From positions 62,001 to 126,000 of the forward strand of contig JAHZDE010000002.1 of NCBI GenBank assembly GCA_019422525.1: a DNA stretch of 64,000 nt. Reading direction: 5' to 3'. The stretch is from Clostridiales bacterium (GTDB lineage Bacteria > Bacillota > Clostridia > Oscillospirales > Acutalibacteraceae). Each line of letters opens with the position of its first letter. Position 1 is the stretch's first letter. The translations under genes and the position numbers were made by a program. The notes under the pieces are model-generated. The model searched no databases and was not told where the DNA came from. It was given only the letters and a program-made list of their open reading frames with translations. This document shows positions 59,662 to 64,000 of this stretch, in pieces.

Positions 59662-60438
59662 ATGGCTTGTGGCACCTGGGAACCCCTTTCTGCGGGAATT
59701 TCCGTTTTGACCAGCCCTCAGCATACTTTTAATACGGATACGATTTTGTTAGCGTCTTTTTCTGCGCCAAAACGTCATGAACTTTGCGCGGACTTTGGAA
59801 CAGGCTGTGGAACCATTCCGCTGTGGTGGGCGGGCAGAAACCATCCCAAGCATATATGGGCGGTAGAGCTGCAGGAACAGGCGGCAGAACAGGCAGAAGA
59901 ATCGGTGCGCAGGTGTGGCCTTTCCGAAACGATTACCGTGATACGGGAAGACTTGCGGACGTTGCCGCGAATTCCCGGAATGGAAGAGCTTCATCTGATA
60001 GCTTGTAATCCGCCTTATCAGGCTGCGGGAACAGGGATTATCAGTGCCGGAAGTCAGGAGCAGTTGGCCAGGCATGAGCTTTCCTGTACCATGGAAGATG
60101 TGATACAGGCAGCTTTCCCTCGTTTGCGTTGGGGAGGAAGACTGTGTATTTGCCAGCGGCCCCAGCGGTTGACGGATGCGATGGTTCTTTTCCGGCAAAA
60201 AGGATTGGAGCCAAAACGTCTTCGGCTGGTACAGCAGCGGCCCGAAAAGGCTCCGTTTCTGTTTTTGCTGGAAGGGCGCCGGGGAGGAAAGCCGGGATTA
60301 GTGGTAGAACCTACGCTTTTGATTGAAAATGGTCAAGGCGGGATTTCCCGGGAAATGGAAGAAATTTATGGAGAATATCGTCAAGGAGCCGGCAGTGCTC
60401 CGGACGGGAAGAGCCCAAAAGGAGAGAAAACGGTATGA
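59662..60438 (+). CDS. trmN6: tRNA1(Val) (adenine37-N6)-methyltransferase family
   Basis: The 258-residue protein has a Rossmann SAM fold with 'CADFGTGCGTIPLWW' and the amino-methylase motif 'NPPY' in 'IACNPPYQAAGTG'. It matches the YabB/YfiC family that methylates A37 of tRNA1-Val in E. coli. In Firmicutes it sits before rsmI, as here, overlapping it by four bases. GAAGGAAA precedes the ATG. Confidence 0.9.
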   Translation: MACGTWEPLSAGISVLTSPQHTFNTDTILLASFSAPKRHELCADFGTGCGTIPLWWAGRNHPKHIWAVELQEQAAEQAEESVRRCGLSETITVIREDLRTLPRIPGMEELHLIACNPPYQAAGTGIISAGSQEQLARHELSCTMEDVIQAAFPRLRWGGRLCICQRPQRLTDAMVLFRQKGLEPKRLRLVQQRPEKAPFLFLLEGRRGGKPGLVVEPTLLIENGQGGISREMEEIYGEYRQGAGSAPDGKSPKGEKTV

Positions 60439-61265
60439 GTGGGATTTTGTATGTGGTGGGAACCCCTATTGGAAATTTGTCGGACTTTTCTCCCCGGGCG
60501 CAGGAAATTCTTTCGGAAGTGGATTTTATTGCCGCGGAAGATACCCGAGTGACCTTGAAGCTGTTAAATCATTTTGATATCAAAAAGCCCATGGTCAGCT
60601 ACTTCGAACACAATAAATATCAGCGGGGTGAGATGATTTGCCAGCGGATAGAAGCGGGAGAAACCTGTGCCTTGGTGTCTGATGCCGGTATGCCGGCAAT
60701 TTCAGACCCGGGAGAAATGCTGGTGGCACAGTGTGCGGAACGTGGAATCCCCGTATTAGTGGTTCCAGGACCCAGTGCGGTGGTATCGGCACTGGCAATT
60801 AGTGGGCTTCCCACAGGGCGCTTTACTTTTGAAGGCTTTTTGAGCACCGCCAAAAAAAGCCGCAGGGAACATCTGGAAGAAGTCCGGGGAGAAAAACGCA
60901 CCATGGTGTTTTATGAAGCTCCGCACAAGCTTTTGAGCACACTGGAGGATATGCTGTCTGCCTGGGGAAACCGGAGAATTGCCATTGTTCGGGAATTGAC
61001 AAAAATCCATGAAGAAGTGCGCCGTACCACACTGGAAGAAGCAGTGACATTTTATAGAGAAAATACACCAAAAGGAGAGTTCGTTTTGGTTGTAGAAGGC
61101 GCTAAACCTGAGGAGACTGAGGAAATGACGCCGGAGCAGGCAGTGGAGTTGGCTCGAAATTTGATGGAACAGGGGTATTCGGCTTCAGAGGCTGCTAAAG
61201 AAGCTGCTAAGGTCTCTTCTTTGAAAAAGGGAGAGTTATATCGGAAGCTCATGGAGCAAAAATAA
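60435..61265 (+). CDS. rsmI: 16S rRNA (cytidine1402-2'-O)-methyltransferase
   Basis: RsmI methylates C1402 of 16S rRNA. The 276-residue protein begins 'MSGILYVVGTPIGNLSDFSPRA', with 'AAEDTRVTLKLLNHF' and 'LVSDAGMPAISDPG', all RsmI signatures. It ends with a helical tail. The start overlaps the trmN6 stop (ATGA). Confidence 0.97.
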   Translation: MSGILYVVGTPIGNLSDFSPRAQEILSEVDFIAAEDTRVTLKLLNHFDIKKPMVSYFEHNKYQRGEMICQRIEAGETCALVSDAGMPAISDPGEMLVAQCAERGIPVLVVPGPSAVVSALAISGLPTGRFTFEGFLSTAKKSRREHLEEVRGEKRTMVFYEAPHKLLSTLEDMLSAWGNRRIAIVRELTKIHEEVRRTTLEEAVTFYRENTPKGEFVLVVEGAKPEETEEMTPEQAVELARNLMEQGYSASEAAKEAAKVSSLKKGELYRKLMEQK

Positions 61266-61288
61266 AAAATAGTGGGAGACACTGGTTT

Positions 61289-62101
61289 ATGGAAAAAATA
61301 GAAATGCATTTGCTTACGGGAAGCGATGCCCGTTTGGTCGGGTATCTGCATCAAACGCTGGACGAAATGGAGAAATATCGGACGAAACGTCCCTGTGTGG
61401 TCGTGTTTCCAGGTGGAGGTTATGAGTTTTTGTCCGAGCGGGAAGCAGATCCAGTAGCAATGTCCTTTTTTGAGAGAGGGTATCAAACTTTTATTTTGTA
61501 TTATTCTCTTGGAGAAAAAGCGAAGGATATGCATGTGCTCATGGAGGCTTCCGCCGCCATTATGACGATTCGTGACCATAGCGAGGAGTGGAATATTCAG
61601 GAAAATCAGATTGCAGTGTGTGGGTTTTCTGCGGGAGGCCATGCAGCGGGAAGTCTGGGAGTTCTGTGGAACCATCCAAGACTTTTGGAAAAAATGGATA
61701 CCTGTGGAGGAAAAAATCGTCCTAACGCTATGATTTTATGTTATCCGGTGATTACCGCCGGGGAATTTGCCCATCAGGGCTCTTTGCACTGGATTTCCGG
61801 ATGCCCACAGGGAACAAACGAGAATGAGTTTTGGGCACTGGAACGTCATGTAAGCGCTGAAACACCGCCGGCATTTCTGTGGCATGTGGTGGAAGATGAT
61901 TGTGTTCCGGTAGAAAATACCCTGCTGATGATCAATGCGCTTCGGCAAAATCAAGTTCCTTTTGAATGTCACTTGTATCCTTATGGAAGCCATGGAATGT
62001 CTGTGTGTTCGCAGGAAGTAAATTCAGCTGACAGCCATGTAGGAACTTGGGTTTCTTTGTGCCATCAATGGCTGGAAAGGCTGTTTGGTTTCCCTTATTA
62101 A
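61289..62101 (+). CDS. Alpha/beta hydrolase (acetylesterase-like)
   Basis: The 270-residue protein has 'VVVFPGGGYEFLSEREADP' with the oxyanion HG/PGGGY, the nucleophile 'AVCGFSAGGHAAGSLG' (Ser114), and the late Asp and His in 'WHVVEDDCVPVEN' and 'YPYGSHGMS'. It resembles bacterial xylan/acetyl esterases, but the natural ester is unknown. No signal peptide. It starts 24 bases after rsmI; GGGAG is upstream. Confidence 0.9.
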   Translation: MEKIEMHLLTGSDARLVGYLHQTLDEMEKYRTKRPCVVVFPGGGYEFLSEREADPVAMSFFERGYQTFILYYSLGEKAKDMHVLMEASAAIMTIRDHSEEWNIQENQIAVCGFSAGGHAAGSLGVLWNHPRLLEKMDTCGGKNRPNAMILCYPVITAGEFAHQGSLHWISGCPQGTNENEFWALERHVSAETPPAFLWHVVEDDCVPVENTLLMINALRQNQVPFECHLYPYGSHGMSVCSQEVNSADSHVGTWVSLCHQWLERLFGFPY

Positions 62102-62151
62102 GGAAGAGAATAGGAAATACGAATAAAAAAAGGAAATTTTGGGGGATTTCC

Positions 62152-62180
62152 TTTACATCCCTGTCGAATCATGTTATGCT
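62152..62180 (+). promoter_or_regulatory. Putative promoter of the HxlR gene
   Basis: TTTACA, a 17-base spacer, TATGCT. It starts about 55 bases before the TTG start. Confidence 0.45.
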
Positions 62181-62233
62181 TATTGTAATAGGATATTTTA
62201 CATAAAAAGTAAGCAAAGACGGGGGGGTCTGTA

Positions 62234-62680
62234 TTGAAAAAAGAGAAAGAGAAAAAAAGGAAACGCGATAAGGCAGTGGTTGCTGCCAAAGATACAGACG
62301 AATCTCTTTCGACCTTTTCTATGGAACGCCCGCCTGTACCAGAGAAAGCTGTGACACCGGACAGCATGATGTATCTTCGTCAGGTATTGGACCAGTTGGG
62401 AGGAAAATGGCGGCTTCAGGTTTTGTGGAGTTTGCGAGATGGAGAAGGGCTCCGATATGGCAGTATTAAAAGTTCCATTCCGGGGATTACCGATATGATG
62501 CTGAGCCAGAGTTTGCGGGAGCTTTGCCAGACTGGATTGGTGGAACGCCGTCAGTTTCAGGAAATCCCTCCACGGGTAGAATATCGGATTCTACAGCAGG
62601 GAAGCACTTTGCTTCCGGTAATTCGGTGGCTTATCGATTGGCAGAGAAACCGTATGGCGGAACAACCTCCACAGGGATAA
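62234..62680 (+). CDS. HxlR-family winged-helix regulator
   Basis: Residues ~45-135 match the HxlR fold: 'LRQVLDQLGGKWRLQVLWSLRDGEGLRYGSIKSSIPGITDMMLSQSLRELCQTGLVER' (only part quoted is diagnostic: 'LGGKWRLQVLW'). A highly basic ~40-residue N-terminus precedes it. There is no sensor Cys as in HypR-type at the usual N-terminal place. Start is TTG with a GGGGGGG ribosome site. The target is unknown; the neighbours are an esterase and a pentapeptide protein. Confidence 0.9.
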   Translation: MKKEKEKKRKRDKAVVAAKDTDESLSTFSMERPPVPEKAVTPDSMMYLRQVLDQLGGKWRLQVLWSLRDGEGLRYGSIKSSIPGITDMMLSQSLRELCQTGLVERRQFQEIPPRVEYRILQQGSTLLPVIRWLIDWQRNRMAEQPPQG

Positions 62681-62703
62681 AATTGGATAAAGGAAGTTAA
62701 AAA

Positions 62704-62750
62704 TGCCGGGCCTGGATGGAAAGAAGAAGGCCCGACTTTTTATTTTTTAA
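62704..62750 (+). terminator. Terminator of the HxlR gene
   Basis: GCCGGGCC and GGCCCG form a stem around ~16 bases, with a TTTTTATTTTTT run. Confidence 0.85.
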
Positions 62751-62781
62751 AATAAAAAATTCAAGGCAGGGAGGGCAAAAG

Positions 62782-63378
62782 TTGTTTTCCGAAATATATG
62801 AAGGAATGGATTTTCAGGATGAGAATTGGGAAGAAAAGAATCTTACCGGTGTGATTTTTTCGGGCTGCCGGTTTCATGGAGTTGTTATGACAGGAATGAC
62901 AACTCAAAACTGTCAGTTTGTAGACTGTGATTTTTCTTTTGCAAGACTGGAAGGAAGCCGGCATTTACGGACTGCTTTTCTAAATTGCCGTTTTTATGGC
63001 GCCAGCCTATTTGGAGCAGAGCTGGTAGAATGTAAAGGGACTGGAAGCAGTTTTTCTGGTGCAGTACTGACAGGACTGACCATTTGCGAGGGAAATTATA
63101 TGTTTTCGGTTTGGGATAGAGCTTCGCTGCAAAAAATGGACTTGCATGGGTGCAATTTTGAGGGAGCCAATTTTGCGGGTGCTGATTTGGAAAAAGCCGA
63201 TTTGTCAGGTTGTAATCTTCGGCAGGCTGTGGTACAGGATGCAAACCTGAAAGAAGCGGATTTGAGAGGTACCAAGATTGAGGGGGTAGATTTGAAGAGT
63301 GCGAGAATGAAACGGACTAAAATCGATTTGGAACAGGCGGTATTGCTGGCAGAAAGCTTGGGAGCCGTTCTGGAGTAG
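62782..63378 (+). CDS. Pentapeptide-repeat protein
   Basis: The 198-residue protein is largely A(D/N)LXX-type repeats: 'GANFAGADLEKADLSGCNLRQAVVQDANLKEADLRGTKIEGVDL' is the densest section (given in part as 'ADLEKADLSGCNL'). These coil into a right-handed square helix. Some members mimic DNA and protect gyrase from quinolones; here no such role is shown. TTG 62782 is chosen, as GGGAGGG is six bases upstream; an ATG at 62716 is inside the preceding terminator. Confidence 0.88.
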   Translation: MFSEIYEGMDFQDENWEEKNLTGVIFSGCRFHGVVMTGMTTQNCQFVDCDFSFARLEGSRHLRTAFLNCRFYGASLFGAELVECKGTGSSFSGAVLTGLTICEGNYMFSVWDRASLQKMDLHGCNFEGANFAGADLEKADLSGCNLRQAVVQDANLKEADLRGTKIEGVDLKSARMKRTKIDLEQAVLLAESLGAVLE

Positions 63379-63400
63379 AGAATTTATAAAGATATCAAGG

Positions 63401-63430
63401 ATGCTGGCGGGTTCGTCAGCATTTTTTGTT
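63401..63430 (+). terminator. Terminator of the pentapeptide gene
   Basis: ATGCTG and CAGCAT with a T6 run. Confidence 0.8.
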
Positions 63431-63464
63431 TTATATCTTTGGGTAAAGCAAAAAATCCCTATGA

Positions 63465-63522
63465 AAAATATATATTGTATACAGAGTGTATATTTTCGCA
63501 TTTTTTGCACAATATATAGATG
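63465..63522 (+). promoter_or_regulatory. Two candidate NrdR boxes
   Basis: AAAAATATATATTGTAT (~63465-63480) and GCACAATATATAGATG (~63507-63522) each match about 11-12 of the 16 bases of the NrdR box (ACACAATATATTGTGT). They are 42 bases apart, close to four helix turns. They lie upstream of the -35 rather than over it. Confidence 0.4.
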
Positions 63523-63539
63523 ACGAATCGGATTCTTTC

Positions 63540-63568
63540 TTGACATCAGAGGGCGGGGGAAGTACAAT
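63540..63568 (+). promoter_or_regulatory. Promoter of the ribonucleotide reductase gene
   Basis: Perfect TTGACA, 17-base spacer, TACAAT. Confidence 0.75.
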
Positions 63569-63628
63569 AGTAATATTCACGCCCACTCCTGTTGGGCGAA
63601 TTTCACATAGAAAGGCCGGAGCCGAGTT

Positions 63629-64000
63629 ATGGAACCACAAATCCGCAAGCGCAATGGCGAACTGGTGCCCTTTGACGCTGCCAAAATCCGCAGCGCTGTT
63701 TTTAAAGCGAATATACGTCTGACACAGGAACCTCTTTCTCCCAAACAGCTGGATGAATTGACCCAGCAGGTTTCCCAGCGGGCATTGGAAGAAAATTCGA
63801 TTCCTACGGTTGAGCAAGTGCAGGATCTGGTAGAAGAAATGTTAATTTCTCACGGCTATGCCCAGACTGCCAAAGCTTATATTTTATATCGGGATGAGCA
63901 CAGAAAGGCGCGGGAGTTTGACCCGCAACTGATGAAAACGTATGAGAACCTGACCTTCCGTTTGAACCGTGATGAGCAGGAGTATAGGGGTATCAATGAA
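63629..64000 (+). CDS. nrdD: Ribonucleoside-triphosphate reductase, N-terminal part (cut by window edge)
   Basis: The first 124 codons are present and open to the edge. They form an ATP-cone allosteric domain: 'IRKRNGELVPFDAAKIRSAV' at the start, then 'LVEEMLISHGYAQTAKAYILYRDEHRKARE', after which the catalytic domain begins ('LNRDEQEYRGINE'). This layout fits class III NrdD of anaerobes; class II cannot be excluded without the rest. GGAG sits seven bases before the ATG. Putative NrdR boxes are upstream. Confidence 0.85.
   Translation, partial: MEPQIRKRNGELVPFDAAKIRSAVFKANIRLTQEPLSPKQLDELTQQVSQRALEENSIPTVEQVQDLVEEMLISHGYAQTAKAYILYRDEHRKAREFDPQLMKTYENLTFRLNRDEQEYRGINE

Noticed and set aside
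62716..62781. ATG start 22 codons upstream for the pentapeptide protein
   Set aside because: It falls inside the HxlR terminator and lacks a ribosome site; the TTG at 62782 has one.
1..64000. CRISPR array, prophage, insertion sequence, rRNA or tRNA genes
   Set aside because: No regularly spaced repeats, transposase, integrase or capsid genes, and no tRNA or rRNA sequence was recognised.

Overview
The window looks like the chromosome of a strictly anaerobic, gut-type Clostridia (Oscillospiraceae/Ruminococcaceae-like Firmicute). This is inferred from gene content: a clostridial 2[4Fe-4S] ferredoxin, GTP-type PEP carboxykinase, corrinoid methyltransferase parts with a RACo-type activator, FeoAB iron uptake, an anaerobic-type ribonucleotide reductase start, a c-di-AMP receptor and RicT. 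Other support is a T-box leader, strong AGGAGG ribosome sites with several TTG/GTG starts, and many rho-independent terminators. Sixty-two coding regions are supported, one cut by the right edge. I see no rRNA, tRNA, CRISPR array, insertion sequence, prophage or replication origin.

Layout. 0-10 kb: an uncharacterised gene, then recA-recX-rimO-pgsA, a cysteine T-box with cysE-cysS, and polA. 10-24 kb: a nucleotidyltransferase-fold protein, an Fe-S aldo/keto reductase, a tandem-domain PPK2 kinase (minus strand), mutY, murD, two overlapping M42 peptidases with a GNAT, a methionine-gamma-lyase-family protein, and trkA-trkH. 24-36 kb, mostly minus strand: a UroD-like methyltransferase paired with a GH36 alpha-galactosidase; a zinc-ribbon membrane protein; a polyamine operon (speD, speA, small membrane protein, speE, speB, carboxynorspermidine dehydrogenase, nspC); a structured ncRNA with its own promoter and terminator; and an SGNH hydrolase. 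36-49.6 kb: pckG, a MATE transporter, an AI-2E-family permease, a small unknown gene, ybaK diverging from dus-rlmA, two hydrolases, an LMW phosphatase, rimI, an HTH membrane regulator and tsaD. 49.6-54.5 kb: UroD-RACo-UroD (minus) diverging from an AraC regulator. 54.5-64 kb: feoAB, the conserved darA-holB-ricT/trmN6-rsmI block interrupted by a ferredoxin gene, an esterase, an HxlR regulator, a pentapeptide-repeat protein and the 5' end of an nrdD-like gene.

How genes work together. The Cys T-box should couple cysteine synthesis (cysE) and probably Cys-tRNA charging (cysS) to uncharged tRNA-Cys. The polyamine operon encodes arginine to agmatine to putrescine, plus two separate ways of adding an aminopropyl group (SpeD/SpeE, and the carboxyspermidine route). 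The 50-kb cluster supplies methyltransferases and a reductive activator for a corrinoid protein that must be encoded elsewhere.

The most interesting items are the structured RNA upstream of speD (tentatively raiA-like), the double-pathway polyamine operon with its unknown membrane protein, and three UroD-like proteins with three different candidate metal sites. Assignments rest on motifs, lengths and gene order read by eye; no database search was run.
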